In this document: piece by piece, positions 1 to 8,283 of the stretch
How the letters are laid out: each line of letters begins with the position of its first letter
Numbering within the stretch: position 1 is the first letter of the stretch
Source: Pseudomonadota bacterium
GTDB lineage: Bacteria; Pseudomonadota; Gammaproteobacteria; JAKAQQ01
Reading direction: 5' to 3'
DNA: 41,362 bases
NCBI GenBank assembly: GCA_027365475.1
Contig: DAHXNI010000028.1
Location: 1-41,362 of the forward strand
Program-made: the position numbers and the translations under genes
The notes under the pieces: model-generated
What the model was told of the DNA's origin: nothing
What the model saw: only the letters and a program-made list of their open reading frames with translations
Database searches by the model: none

Positions 1-2
1 AC

Positions 3-137
3 GCGCGTCGGCCCTTGCAGGCGGGTGAAAAGTTCGAGCCACGCATCCGGGCGCAACTGACCGCCATTGGCCGGAATCCCGCGCTGATCCGCGCGTTCTT
101 TAAACATCCAAGTGTTGCTTATATTACTGATCTATGA
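3..137 (+). CDS. C-terminal end of an unknown protein (cut by window start)
   Basis: An open frame enters from the left edge and runs 44 codons to a TGA at 135-137. The visible tail is charged at first and ends in a hydrophobic stretch (…HPSVAYITDL). I do not recognise the family. Nothing before codon 1 is visible, so the reading frame is supported only by the absence of stops and plausible composition. The next gene starts about 50 bases downstream on the same strand, so the two could share a transcript. Confidence 0.4.
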   Translation, partial: ARRPLQAGEKFEPRIRAQLTAIGRNPALIRAFFKHPSVAYITDL

Positions 138-188
138 GTAATCTGACGACCGACTATCGCCCGAACCTTCAAAAACTGGGATTCTGTC

Positions 189-791
189 ATGAAGAAGATG
201 TTACGCTGTATCGGACTCCATCCAGGATTATCAGCCTTTACGGCAATTACAGGTGCGCTGGCAGGGGTTCTCGGTACGATTTACACCGCTCACATACGGG
301 TTGTCTTCCCGTTTGAGCAAATGCACTACTGGCCGCCAGATTTGTCCGTCATCTCTTTCTGGGTTCTGGTTGTAGTGTTTGGGTTTTGTTTCGGACTCGG
401 TACCTGGGCGCAAAACAAGACAACGCTGGAAAAGTTGGAGAAACTTCACGAACTTTCCGGTGCGACACAAAACGCTCAGGTGGACCTGCGAGGTGGGGTT
501 GCTCGCCTTGAAGACATAATTCGCACCATGCCTCCCGCCGGGTTTCTAGACCGTTTTGAAACGTACTATAGGCAGTGTTTTCTGCCGGCATCGCTGGCGA
601 ACGAGACCAGTGCATGCAGGGAAGACGTCGTGGCGGCAATTCGTACAGCGCTGAGAAGTTTGGCTTATTTGGCTAGAGAATTTGATGGGGTACGCTCGGA
701 CGCCATTTATTGCGCGAACGTAATGCTCTTGAGAGTACCGAGATTTCAGGGGGGCTGGGAGCCCTGCCCGATGGGCATGATGAGCGTCTAG
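189..791 (+). CDS. small two-helix membrane protein, 3' end displaced by an insertion sequence
   Basis: The 200-aa frame has two hydrophobic segments, roughly residues 14-35 and 54-73, followed by a soluble C-terminal half with an amphipathic, possibly coiled stretch (residues about 76-115). I do not recognise the family. The insertion sequence begins at 727, so the last 21 or so residues are read from IS DNA. If the IS (727-3049) is removed, the frame joins downstream sequence and stops after six codons (LDTSTR, stop at 3067-3069). The original protein was therefore probably about 185 aa, and the IS swapped only its extreme C-terminus. Function of the altered protein is unknown. Confidence 0.55.
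   Translation: MKKMLRCIGLHPGLSAFTAITGALAGVLGTIYTAHIRVVFPFEQMHYWPPDLSVISFWVLVVVFGFCFGLGTWAQNKTTLEKLEKLHELSGATQNAQVDLRGGVARLEDIIRTMPPAGFLDRFETYYRQCFLPASLANETSACREDVVAAIRTALRSLAYLAREFDGVRSDAIYCANVMLLRVPRFQGGWEPCPMGMMSV
727..742. repeat. left terminal inverted repeat of the IS
   Basis: Sixteen bases, tcttgagagtaccgag, exactly complementary to 3034-3049. The match stops at 743, where the two ends diverge. Confidence 0.85.
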
Positions 792-827
792 GATGTTGGG
801 AAGTGGTCGAGAATGAGGGGTTTTGGG

Positions 828-2237
828 CTACCCGGCCCAACGGAGCGGCGAGGAGGGGGTCAGTTCGATCCGTTCGCGCAGGAATTTCTGGAAGGAGCAC
901 GCCTCGCCGCGGTGTGCGAGAAAATCCGGCAGGGAGTGGCGCAGCGCGGCGGCCGTGACGAGCTCGGAGGGGGCGATCCCTGGGCGGATGGTGCGCAGCC
1001 AGGAGCCGAAGGACGACCAGACCAGGGGGGCTTGTTGGATCGCGAGGGTCTGCAGGAGCCCCTGGGCGATCACGCCGACCTGGATGTGGCGATGGTAGGC
1101 GGTGAGCTTGCGGTGCACGGCCTGGCGATAGCGATCGGGTGCGCGCTGCACGTGTTGCGTGCCCGAGCCGCGCGGGAGATCCTCGGCATTTCGCGCAGCC
1201 AGAAGTGGTAGGCGTAGCTGCCGAGCACACGCAAGGCCTGTTTGAAGGATAGCTCGATCTTGAAGCGCAGGCCGTAGAGGCGGATGACCTCGATCGGCGG
1301 AAGCTCGAGGTCTGTGGTGATGAAGATCGAGCGGCCGCGGGTGGGATGGTCCACGAGCACGAAGCGCACGAGGGTGCGCACGGGGCGCCAGATCAGATCT
1401 CGGCTGAGATATCGGATGGTCACGCCGTGCTCGCCGTAGACGGGGCTCGCGGCCTTGGGCCAGGAGTCGTCGGCGGAATCGAACAGGCCCCACAGCTTGA
1501 CCTTGCGGCCATACCGGCGCGGTCGGCCTCGTTGGCGTGGACCGGTGGGTGGGGGAGCCGGGAGGTAGGCGACGGTGCTGCGCCGCACGCGCGAGATCAG
1601 ATAGCTGCCACGGTCGCGGAGGCGCTGAGCGACGGTCTTGCAGGCGTAGCAGGCGTCGGCGACGAAGTAGAAGGACTCGGTCAGGCCCAGGCTCTCGAGC
1701 AGATCACAGCACTCAGGTGCTCGGCAGGGTCCCGTGATCGTGGTGGGTGAACGTCACTCCCTCATGGATGCGCCCGGCGAGCGGGACGGCGAAATGAGAG
1801 TCTGCGGCGGCGACCAGAGCCGAAACCACCTGCACGGAATGACCCATGATCCAGGCGGGCTTGGTGTTGCTCTCACCCGGCTGGTGGAGCAGCTTCACGG
1901 CCGGCATTTTCCGGCCGGCCTTGGCGACCTTCAGGCCGTCGCCGAGGAACACCGGGCGGCCGGCGACACGATGCACCGGCAAGGTCTGCAGCACCCGCCG
2001 GACCCAGCACCGCGTGAGCGTGTCGACATCCACGGCCGAGCTGTGGAAGAAGTCGAGCAGCCGGTCGTAGCAGCGCGCCGCAAGCCCGAGCGTGCGCACG
2101 ATGCTCGTGACGCCTAGCAGATCCGCCCGTGCCGAGTAGCCGGCGAGGGCCGAAACGAGCCACAGGAAGCTTCGCTCGCGCGTACAGGCCGCCCGCAACG
2201 GGGCGACCCGGGACCACCACTGCCACCACAGTTGCAT
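828..2237 (-). pseudogene. DDE transposase, frameshifted
   Basis: The N-terminal part reads from 2237 and contains the GDGLKVAKAGRKMPAVKLL block, with an Asp that fits the first catalytic residue, followed by the RIHEGVTFTHHDH segment. That frame stops near 1713. The protein continues in another frame (…ESFYFVADACYACKTV…, then RLYGLRFKIELSFKQ with the expected late Glu) from about 1715 to about 1190, and finishes in the first frame down to 828. Two compensating frameshifts, near 1715-1740 and near 1190, therefore split it. The intact protein would be about 470 aa. No slippery motif suggests programmed frameshifting, so decay is the simplest reading. Family assignment to IS4/IS701-like enzymes rests on general layout only. 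Confidence 0.75.
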
Positions 2238-2266
2238 CGCCGTCTCCGTCGTGAAGTTGCAAAGTA

Positions 2267-2288
2267 GGATAGCATATGTATGCTATCC
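2267..2288. promoter_or_regulatory. 22-bp palindrome between transposase and passenger genes
   Basis: Perfect 10-bp arms (ggatagcata / tatgctatcc) separated by TG. It sits in the only intergenic gap of the IS, about 30 bases upstream of the transposase start and 2 bases before the ATG at 2291. The position suits an operator controlling both directions. No bound protein can be named. Confidence 0.45.
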
Positions 2289-2290
2289 CA

Positions 2291-2623
2291 ATGACCCAGC
2301 AACGCCTCGCGCAGATCGAAAAGCGCATCGTCGGGATCCGGAGGGAATTGGCCGGGATCGGACCGATGCGGCCCGGCTCACTCACCCGCCAGTACAAGGA
2401 TCCCAAGAACCGGAGCAGTCCCTACTACCAGCTCAGCTACACCCGGGAGATGAAAAGCCGCACGGAGTACATCCCCCGTGACCGCCTGAGCGAAGTGCGC
2501 GGCCAGATCCGCACCTACAAGCGCTTCCGGGCGCTGACCGAAGAGTGGGTCCGGCTCAGCATCGAGCGGTGCCGGCTGCTGATCGGCCACTCCTCGGCCC
2601 GCCCGTCACGCCCCCGCCAGTGA
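2291..2623 (+). CDS. IS passenger protein, DUF6788-like
   Basis: A basic protein of 110 aa beginning MTQQRLAQIEKRIVGIRREL. It matches my recollection of the DUF6788 proteins found beside transposases: a helical N-terminus, a central YYQLSYTREMKSRTEYIP segment and a helical, Arg-rich C-terminus. I chose the ATG at 2291, just after the palindrome; an in-frame ATG at 2276 lies inside it. The gene is one base from the next ORF, so the two are likely translated together. Role unknown; a nucleic-acid-binding accessory of transposition is a guess. Confidence 0.65.
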   Translation: MTQQRLAQIEKRIVGIRRELAGIGPMRPGSLTRQYKDPKNRSSPYYQLSYTREMKSRTEYIPRDRLSEVRGQIRTYKRFRALTEEWVRLSIERCRLLIGHSSARPSRPRQ

Positions 2624-2624
2624 T

Positions 2625-3020
2625 ATGCTCACTGGCGTGCGCAAACGGTCTCCGCAGCATCCCTTCGAAGACAACCCCTTCCACGAGGACTTCGCCGCGT
2701 GGCTGGACTCCCCTGAAGGGCAACTCTCCCGGGACGTCTCCGATACCGTCTCGGAGCTGCTCGAACGCGCCGATCTCGACGCGCGCAACCGCACGATCCT
2801 CTGGGAGGACGGTCGAGCATGCGACATCGAGGGCTGCATCGAGCACATCCACGGGCTCTTTCCGGACTTCCCGCCCCGGCTCATCGAAACGCACGTGCTG
2901 GCCTGGCTCGAATGCGGCTTCGTCCCGAAGGGCTTCTCGGAGGCGCAGATGGATGACTTCGAGAAGAGAGTCGAGCGCTGGATCCATGATTATCAACGCC
3001 AGCACCGCCGCGGGGCCTGA
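2625..3020 (+). CDS. IS passenger protein of unknown function
   Basis: An acidic 131-aa protein that starts one base after the preceding stop codon and ends 14 bases before the right inverted repeat. It has an aromatic, acidic N-terminal region (DNPFHEDFAAWLDS), a central IEGCIEHIHGLFP segment and helices to the end. No catalytic motif is evident and I cannot place the family. The tight packing against the IS end and the coupling to the DUF6788-like gene suggest that both belong to the element rather than being chance cargo. Confidence 0.6.
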   Translation: MLTGVRKRSPQHPFEDNPFHEDFAAWLDSPEGQLSRDVSDTVSELLERADLDARNRTILWEDGRACDIEGCIEHIHGLFPDFPPRLIETHVLAWLECGFVPKGFSEAQMDDFEKRVERWIHDYQRQHRRGA

Positions 3021-3033
3021 TCACAGACGAGAA

Positions 3034-3049
3034 CTCGGTACTCTCAAGA
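3034..3049. repeat. right terminal inverted repeat of the IS
   Basis: Exact reverse complement of 727-742. It lies 14 bases after the stop codon of the second passenger gene. Confidence 0.85.
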
Positions 3050-3333
3050 TAGATACCTCCACTCGGTGAATCAGAAATAGAGCTGCCCCCGCAGCAGGTC
3101 GCAGCATCCGCCCGCTTCTAAAAATCATGGCTTTTCAGATAGTTGATAAAAAACAAACTCTTGGGGCGACTTTATTGCGTGACGGCCTTGACCCCAACTC
3201 TATCTGAAGTCGCGTCACCCGGTCAATACCTAGCTCATGAGTGTCGGCTACGGGGCGAATAGGCCCATCCGGCTGGTGGTGCGCCCGAAGCTCGGGTAAC
3301 CTAGTGCATCAATCCGATTCCCGAGAACCGGTC
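3050..3333. other. non-coding gap between the IS and coaBC
   Basis: The first 20 bases hold the displaced 3' end of the membrane-protein gene (stop at 3067-3069). The rest has no credible gene. Two short complementary pairs (gcgactt near 3161 with aagtcgc near 3208, and gtgacg with cgtcac) could fold, but they interleave and no U-run follows. The coaBC promoter presumably lies here, but I see no clear -35/-10 pair. Confidence 0.4.
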
Positions 3334-4542
3334 ATGTCCGAAACCCGGCCCCGTCGTATCCTGCTTGGTGTGAGTGGTGGAATTGCGGCCTACAAGAGTG
3401 TCGAACTCGTGCGTCGCCTGACGGAACGCGGTTGCGATGTGCAGGTTGTCATGACCAGAGGGGCGACCCGCTTCGTCGGGCCACTCACATTCCAGGCCGT
3501 CTCGGGTCATCCGGTTCGCCAGGATCTCTGGGATGAGACAGAAGAGGCGGGGATGGGGCATATTGCCCTGGCACGCTGGGCGGATCTGGTCCTGATTGCA
3601 CCCACGAGCGCACACTGTCTCGCGCGGCTCGCCCACGGGCTTGCGGACGATCTCCTTACCACCCTTTGTCTTGCGACCGATGCGCCCCTGGCGATTGCTC
3701 CTGCCATGAATCCACACATGTGGCTTCATCCTGCGACGCAAGCCAATCTCGCGGTTCTGAAATCGCGCGGAGTCCGGATCTGGGGTCCGGCGGAGGGCCC
3801 CGAGGCCTGCGGGGAATCGGGTCCGGGTCGCCTCCTTGAACCCCCTGATCTTGCTGCCCTTGTGGTCGAGGCCCGGTCCGGGCACAAGCAACCCTGCCAT
3901 CTCCGGGTGCTGATGACAGCAGGACCGACACGTGAACCGCTCGATCCGGTGCGCTATCTCAGCAACCGGAGTTCCGGCCAGATGGGTTATGCGCTGGCCC
4001 AGGCCTTTCGTGCTGAGGGCGCGGATGTGACCCTGATCAGCGGACCGACCGGGCTTCCCGATCCATCCGGCATCCGGGTCGAGCGGGTGGAAACCGCCCA
4101 GGAAATGCATGATCGTGTACTGCAGTCACTCCCCGGTCAGGATATCTTTTGTGCCGTCGCAGCAGTAGCGGATTTCCGGCCTGCTCATGCAGCGACCCGC
4201 AAACTTTCCAAGGATAAAACTCCGAAACCGCTTCCGCTTGAAGCGACGCCAGACATCCTTTCGGCTGTGTCCAGTCAGGATCCGCGTCCGTTCATCGTGG
4301 GTTTTGCAGCCGAGACGCATGATCTTGAGGCTCACGCCCGGGCCAAACTCGCACACAAGAAACCGGACCTCCTCGTGGCCAACCCGGTGGGGCCGGGACA
4401 AGGTTTTGAGTCGGCAGAAAATGAAGCCTGGGTCTTTTGGCCGGGCGGTGACCGGCGGATCGAGCGGATGCCAAAGGGCCCGCTTGCCGAAATCCTGGTG
4501 GGGATCATCCGCGAGCGCTACGAGCACAGGGGAGGGTCATGA
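3334..4542 (+). CDS. coaBC: bifunctional phosphopantothenoylcysteine decarboxylase / phosphopantothenate-cysteine ligase
   Basis: This enzyme makes 4'-phosphopantetheine in coenzyme A synthesis: the C-terminal CoaB half joins cysteine to phosphopantothenate with CTP, and the N-terminal CoaC half decarboxylates the product using FMN. The flavoprotein fold starts at [10 protein letters not shown]. The family motif appears as PAMNPHMW and the substrate-clamp loop as ACGESGPGR. CoaB starts at [19 protein letters not shown] and contains AAVADFRP. I chose the ATG at 3334 (MSETRPRR), which gives 402 aa, the usual length; an upstream in-frame ATG at 3238 or GTG would add a non-conserved tail. The stop overlaps dut by four bases (ATGA), so the two genes are translationally coupled. 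Confidence 0.95.
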   Translation: MSETRPRRILLGVSGGIAAYKSVELVRRLTERGCDVQVVMTRGATRFVGPLTFQAVSGHPVRQDLWDETEEAGMGHIALARWADLVLIAPTSAHCLARLAHGLADDLLTTLCLATDAPLAIAPAMNPHMWLHPATQANLAVLKSRGVRIWGPAEGPEACGESGPGRLLEPPDLAALVVEARSGHKQPCHLRVLMTAGPTREPLDPVRYLSNRSSGQMGYALAQAFRAEGADVTLISGPTGLPDPSGIRVERVETAQEMHDRVLQSLPGQDIFCAVAAVADFRPAHAATRKLSKDKTPKPLPLEATPDILSAVSSQDPRPFIVGFAAETHDLEAHARAKLAHKKPDLLVANPVGPGQGFESAENEAWVFWPGGDRRIERMPKGPLAEILVGIIRERYEHRGGS

Positions 4543-4997
4543 CGATGCGTGCGCTCCAAGTGCGGATCTTGGATCCGAGACTCGGATCCATCTGGCCACT
4601 GCCGGCATATGCGACGGCGGGGTCCGCCGGACTCGACCTCCGCGCGGTGATCGATGCCCCGCTCGTGCTTGAGGCCGGTCAGGCCGAACTGGTTCCGACC
4701 GGGCTTGCCATTCACATTGAGGATCCGGGCTGGGCCGGATGCATTCTGCCGCGTTCGGGCCGTGGACACCGCGACGGGCTTGTTCTCGGGAATCTGGTCG
4801 GACTGATCGATTCCGACTATCAGGGGGAGATCCGGGTTTCAGCCTGGAACCGTGGGCGGGCGGCCCTCGCGATTGATCCCGGCGAGCGGATTGCCCAATT
4901 GGTCTTGGTCCAGGTGGCGCGCGTCGAGTGGGTTCCGGTTGATTCCTTCACACCTTCCGACCGGGGTTCCGGTGGGTTCGGGCATACCGGCTCCTGA
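4539..4997 (+). CDS. dut: deoxyuridine 5'-triphosphate nucleotidohydrolase
   Basis: Trimeric dUTPase hydrolyses dUTP to dUMP and pyrophosphate, keeping uracil out of DNA and supplying dTMP synthesis. The 152-aa length fits the trimeric family. The five motifs are visible: [17 protein letters not shown], the [15 protein letters not shown] block with the catalytic Asp, ERIAQLVLV, and the C-terminal [10 protein letters not shown] arm that closes over the nucleotide. It overlaps coaBC by ATGA, a pairing common in proteobacteria. Confidence 0.95.
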   Translation: MTMRALQVRILDPRLGSIWPLPAYATAGSAGLDLRAVIDAPLVLEAGQAELVPTGLAIHIEDPGWAGCILPRSGRGHRDGLVLGNLVGLIDSDYQGEIRVSAWNRGRAALAIDPGERIAQLVLVQVARVEWVPVDSFTPSDRGSGGFGHTGS

Positions 4998-5124
4998 TCT
5001 CAAGGAGGTATCGGTCCGGCTGACCCGATAGGGCACGGCGTTCCTGACGGCTCCGGGTCTTAAGACACGGATTCCACGCGTGGTGGTAGGATGAAGCAAG
5101 CAGGTTTTATGGGGAGTGTTTTCC

Positions 5125-5325
5125 ATGAAGCGCAAGGTTCTCAAGAATGTTCGGGGTGAAACATTGGGTTTTCTGGATACCGACGATCGCGGCTGTGTCA
5201 CGGCCAAGAATCGTCAGGGACGCATGGTGGGACGCTACGATCCCAAGCGCGATCTCACCCTAAATGAGCGGGGGCAGACCGAGACCCACGGGAACAGCCT
5301 CTCCTCATTTTTGGTTGAGGATTGA
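5125..5325 (+). CDS. conserved-looking 66-aa protein of unknown function
   Basis: A basic 66-aa protein (MKRKVLKNVRGETLGFLDTDDRGCVTAKNRQG…) that looks like a short beta-meander: alternating polar and hydrophobic residues with Gly/Asp turns. The ATG at 5125 is preceded by ggggag at 5111-5116, a good ribosome-binding site eight bases away; an in-frame GTG at 5116 would overlap that site. There is no signal peptide or membrane segment. It lies 127 bases after dut and may have its own promoter. Downstream, a weak cacag/ctgtg hairpin precedes a T-run at about 5386-5392, possibly a shared terminator with pyrE. Function unknown. Confidence 0.65.
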   Translation: MKRKVLKNVRGETLGFLDTDDRGCVTAKNRQGRMVGRYDPKRDLTLNERGQTETHGNSLSSFLVED

Positions 5326-5389
5326 TCGGGGCGGACACCGGACAGACCTGAGTCCACAGGCTCCTGCTGTGCCCAATCGGCCCGCTTTT

Positions 5390-6067
5390 TTATTGAACAG
5401 TAGGTTCGGATCCGGGTGCACCTCCTCCTGTGCCGTAACGATCACGGTAGTCTCCTAGGGCCTGGCGGGTTTCCTTCCAGCGCCTCTGCCCAGACAGGTA
5501 GTTCAAAAGATCACTGAAGGTTGCGATCGCTCTAATCCTGAGTCCGGAGTCCCGACGGGCCTCTTCGACCGCCGAGCGGGTTCCGCCACCGCGTTCTTCC
5601 CGGTCGAGTGCGACGATCGCTCCCCAGGCGTGCGCACCGGCCGCCTGGATGATGGCCACCGATTCGCGGATCGCCGTTCCGGCCGTGATCACATCATCAA
5701 TGAGGACGATATGTCCCTTGAGAGGGCCTCCGACCACGCGGCCGCCTTCGCCGTGATCTTTGGCCTCCTTGCGGTTGAAGGCATAGGGTAGGGTTTTGCC
5801 GAAGCGGTCTGAGAGGGCGATGGCGGTCGTGACCACGAGGGGAATACCCTTATAGGCGGGGCCGTAGAGACAGTCGGTTGCCCATCCCGTCTCCATGAGG
5901 GTTTCGGCGTAAAGGGTTCCGAGTTCGGCGATCGCAGGACCGTTTTGGATGCGACCGAGGTCAAAGAAATAAGGGCTCAGCCGTCCACTTTTGAGGGTGA
6001 ACTGGCCGAAGGAGAGCGCGCCAGCTTTGAGCGTGAGTTCAAAGAAACGTTCGACTCGCGATGGCAT
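5390..6067 (-). CDS. pyrE: orotate phosphoribosyltransferase
   Basis: Converts orotate and PRPP to orotidine 5'-monophosphate in pyrimidine synthesis. The PRPP-binding motif VLIDDVITAGTA is clear, as are the substrate segments LKSGRLSPYFFDLG, GPAYKGIPL and FNRKEAKDHGEGG. The ATG at 6067 (MPSRVERFFEL) is preceded by gaggag five bases away; an upstream ATG at 6109 adds 14 non-conserved residues. At 225 aa it is slightly longer than the enterobacterial enzyme because of a C-terminal tail rich in Gly and Pro. It is divergent from xthA, the usual gammaproteobacterial arrangement. Confidence 0.95.
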   Translation of the reverse strand: MPSRVERFFELTLKAGALSFGQFTLKSGRLSPYFFDLGRIQNGPAIAELGTLYAETLMETGWATDCLYGPAYKGIPLVVTTAIALSDRFGKTLPYAFNRKEAKDHGEGGRVVGGPLKGHIVLIDDVITAGTAIRESVAIIQAAGAHAWGAIVALDREERGGGTRSAVEEARRDSGLRIRAIATFSDLLNYLSGQRRWKETRQALGDYRDRYGTGGGAPGSEPTVQ

Positions 6068-6144
6068 CGTGTCTCCTCGGTCTGGATTTCCGGGAACCCG
6101 GTTCCCCAATCCTACCCAACTCCACTCCGATTGGACAGTACCAC

Positions 6145-6173
6145 TTGGACTCGAGCAGACGAGCCGGTAGACT
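6145..6173 (+). promoter_or_regulatory. candidate promoter for xthA
   Basis: TTGGAC at 6145-6150, a 17-base spacer and TAGACT at 6168-6173. Transcription would begin close to the ATG at 6181, giving a nearly leaderless message. There is no obvious Shine-Dalgarno between the -10 and the ATG, consistent with that reading, but the boxes are only moderate matches. Confidence 0.4.
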
Positions 6174-6180
6174 GGCCCTC

Positions 6181-6960
6181 ATGCGTGTCATCACCCTCAA
6201 CGTCAACGGGTTGCGTTCCGCCGCCCGAAAGGGGTTGCTCGACTGGTTGCCCACGAGTGGAGCGGATATCGTCTGTCTTCAGGAAACACGTTTGTCGGAT
6301 GCGCAGCGTGCGGAGCTTTCGCTCGGGCGTACGGGATACGTCGGGCATTATGCCGATGCCCTGCGTCCGGGTTATGCCGGCACGGCTATTCTTGCACGGA
6401 GCGAACCCGACGAGGTCGAGCGCGGCTGGGGGGAGCCCGAGTTCGACAGAGAAGGCCGCTTGATCGCTGCTCGTTTCGGAGCCCTTTGGGTGATTTCCCT
6501 CTACCTCCCCTCAGGATCGCTCGGGCCTGAGCGACAAGCCTCGAAGGATCGTTTCCTCCAGGCTTTCCCGCAGGTTTTGGCCAGACTGCGGGTCCGGGGA
6601 CCGCTGATCCTCGCGGGAGATTTCAACATCGCCCACCGTCCCATCGATCTCAGGAATGCCAAGGCGAACGAGAAACATTCGGGTTTTCTGCCCCATGAGC
6701 GAGCCTGGCTCGATTGGCTGTTTTCGCCTGATGGCGGCCTCGTCGATGCCTTTCGTGAGGTCAATCAGGAAAAGGACCAGTATACGTACTGGTCGAACCG
6801 CGGCCGTGCCTACGAAAAAAACGTGGGATGGCGCATCGACTACGAGGCGGTTACGCCGGATCTCGCGCGTACCGTTCAGGGTGCTTCGATCTATAAAGAG
6901 CAGCGTTTTTCGGATCATGCCCCGCTTGTGCTCGACTACGAGGGGGTGTCACTCAAATGA
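6181..6960 (+). CDS. xthA: exodeoxyribonuclease III family AP endonuclease
   Basis: An endonuclease/exonuclease/phosphatase-fold enzyme that cuts DNA 5' to abasic sites and trims damaged 3' ends. The motifs appear in order: TLNVNGLRSA with the metal-site Asn, the IVCLQETRL Glu, VISLYLPSG, GDFNIAHRPIDL, and the terminal RIDYE…SDHAPLVLD with the Asp-His pair. The ATG at 6181 (MRVITLNVNG) gives 259 aa, the normal size; upstream in-frame starts would run into the pyrE promoter region. The stop overlaps the start of the following permease (ATGA at 6957-6960). Confidence 0.93.
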   Translation: MRVITLNVNGLRSAARKGLLDWLPTSGADIVCLQETRLSDAQRAELSLGRTGYVGHYADALRPGYAGTAILARSEPDEVERGWGEPEFDREGRLIAARFGALWVISLYLPSGSLGPERQASKDRFLQAFPQVLARLRVRGPLILAGDFNIAHRPIDLRNAKANEKHSGFLPHERAWLDWLFSPDGGLVDAFREVNQEKDQYTYWSNRGRAYEKNVGWRIDYEAVTPDLARTVQGASIYKEQRFSDHAPLVLDYEGVSLK

Positions 6961-8258
6961 AGGCCGGGGTGGGTGAACCCGGGCGGCCAACCATTCTCGG
7001 GAGGCTGCTGACCCGGAGGATGCTGGTTGCACTGCTCATGGGTTTTTCCTCCGGTCTGCCGCTTCTTCTCACGAGCACACTGCTGCAGGCGTGGCTGACC
7101 CGTGAGGGGATCAATCTCGGGCTGATCGGGCTCTTTTCACTCGTCGGCCTTCCCTACACGCTTGAGTTCGTCTGGGCTCCGATCCTCGACCGTTTTCGCC
7201 TGGGTGCCATGGGTCGCCGCAGGGGTTGGCTGCTTGTGACCCAGTTGGCACTGGTGGTGGCGATCGCTGCGATGGCGCTGCTCGATCCCAGCCGCGACCT
7301 CCTGGTGGTTGCGGTGCTCTGCTTGTTCGTCGCCTTCTGCTCGGCTTCCCAGGACACCGTGATCAACGCCTACCGGCGTGAATCACTTGGGGACGACGAG
7401 CAGGGTTTCGGTGCCTCGCTCTATGTGAATGGCTACCGTGCCGCCATGCTGGTGGTCTCGGGCGGAGGGCTCATTCTGGTCCATTTTGTGGGTTTCCATG
7501 AGGTTTACCTGTTCATGGCTGCGCTCATGGGAATCGGTATCATAACGACGTTCGCCGCCCGCGAGCCTGCGCTCACCGCGCCACTTCCACATGGCTTCCA
7601 TGAAAGTGTGGTGGAGCCATTTCTGTCCTACTTGCGCCGCCCCGATGCTGTCTGGGTACTCGTGTTCCTCCTGCTCTATAAGGTCGGCGATCTGGTCGCC
7701 TCGAACATGACGATCCCCTTCTATCTCGAGATGGGTTATTCGAATCTCACGATCGGAATGGTCGTCAAGGCATTTGGTTTCTGGGCGATCATTGGCGGTG
7801 GTCTTTTGGGGGGTACCCTCATTCTCCGGATCGGGACGTTTCGTGCACTGTTCTGGTTTGGACTCCTTCAGGCCTGCGCGACTGCGAGCTTCGCCCTGCT
7901 CACCGTAACCGGCCCTTCCATCGGGTGGCTGGCTTTCGTGATCAGCGCGGAGAACCTCACACTCGGGATGAGCACGGCGGCCTTCGTGGGATTCATGGCG
8001 CTCATGACCGACCGTCGTTTCACCGCAACCCAATATGCGCTTCTGTCCAGTTTGATGGGTGTCCCGCGGGTCATCCTCTCGGCACCGAGCGGCTATCTCG
8101 CGCTGGGACTCGGCTGGCCACTTTTCTTCATCGTCTGTGGGGTTCTGGCTGCACCGGGACTCATTCTGCTCCGCCGGTTCCGCCATTGGCTTGATGCGCC
8201 ACCGGCTCCACCCGATCTACCACAGGTCTCTCGGGAGCCTGCTGCTCTGCTAGAATAA
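6957..8258 (+). CDS. ampG: AmpG-type muropeptide permease (MFS)
   Basis: A 433-aa major facilitator protein with about 12 hydrophobic segments. AmpG imports GlcNAc-anhydroMurNAc peptides across the inner membrane during peptidoglycan recycling and so feeds AmpC-type beta-lactamase regulation. Recognisable features are the first-helix region LLMGFSSGLPLLLTSTLLQAWL, GLFSLVGLPYTLEFVWAPILDR, and SASQDTVINAYRRE after helix 4. The substrate is inferred from overall resemblance to AmpG, so a related MFS permease remains possible. It is translationally coupled to xthA by a four-base overlap. Confidence 0.85.
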   Translation: MKAGVGEPGRPTILGRLLTRRMLVALLMGFSSGLPLLLTSTLLQAWLTREGINLGLIGLFSLVGLPYTLEFVWAPILDRFRLGAMGRRRGWLLVTQLALVVAIAAMALLDPSRDLLVVAVLCLFVAFCSASQDTVINAYRRESLGDDEQGFGASLYVNGYRAAMLVVSGGGLILVHFVGFHEVYLFMAALMGIGIITTFAAREPALTAPLPHGFHESVVEPFLSYLRRPDAVWVLVFLLLYKVGDLVASNMTIPFYLEMGYSNLTIGMVVKAFGFWAIIGGGLLGGTLILRIGTFRALFWFGLLQACATASFALLTVTGPSIGWLAFVISAENLTLGMSTAAFVGFMALMTDRRFTATQYALLSSLMGVPRVILSAPSGYLALGLGWPLFFIVCGVLAAPGLILLRRFRHWLDAPPAPPDLPQVSREPAALLE

Positions 8259-8283
8259 GATAGTCCAGCCACTCGGATTTTTT

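Larger units (their letters stand above)
727..3049. mobile_element. insertion sequence of about 2.3 kb with transposase relic and two passenger genes
   Basis: The element is bounded by a perfect 16-bp inverted repeat (tcttgagagtaccgag at 727-742 and its complement at 3034-3049). Inside are a leftward DDE transposase gene broken by frameshifts (828-2237) and two rightward small genes (2291-2623, 2625-3020). I see no convincing target-site duplication; the flanks are aatgc on the left and tagat on the right. The family is uncertain. The transposase looks like an IS4/IS701-type DDE enzyme rather than a Y1 or serine recombinase. With the transposase frameshifted, this copy is probably immobile unless complemented in trans. 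Confidence 0.8.

Noticed and set aside
717-3060. A target-site duplication around the 2.3-kb IS.
   Set aside because: The flanks (aatgc and tagat) do not match in any alignment of the ends.
5326-5392. A terminator between the 66-aa gene and pyrE.
   Set aside because: The cacag/ctgtg hairpin is more than ten bases from the T-run, so it is not a convincing intrinsic terminator.
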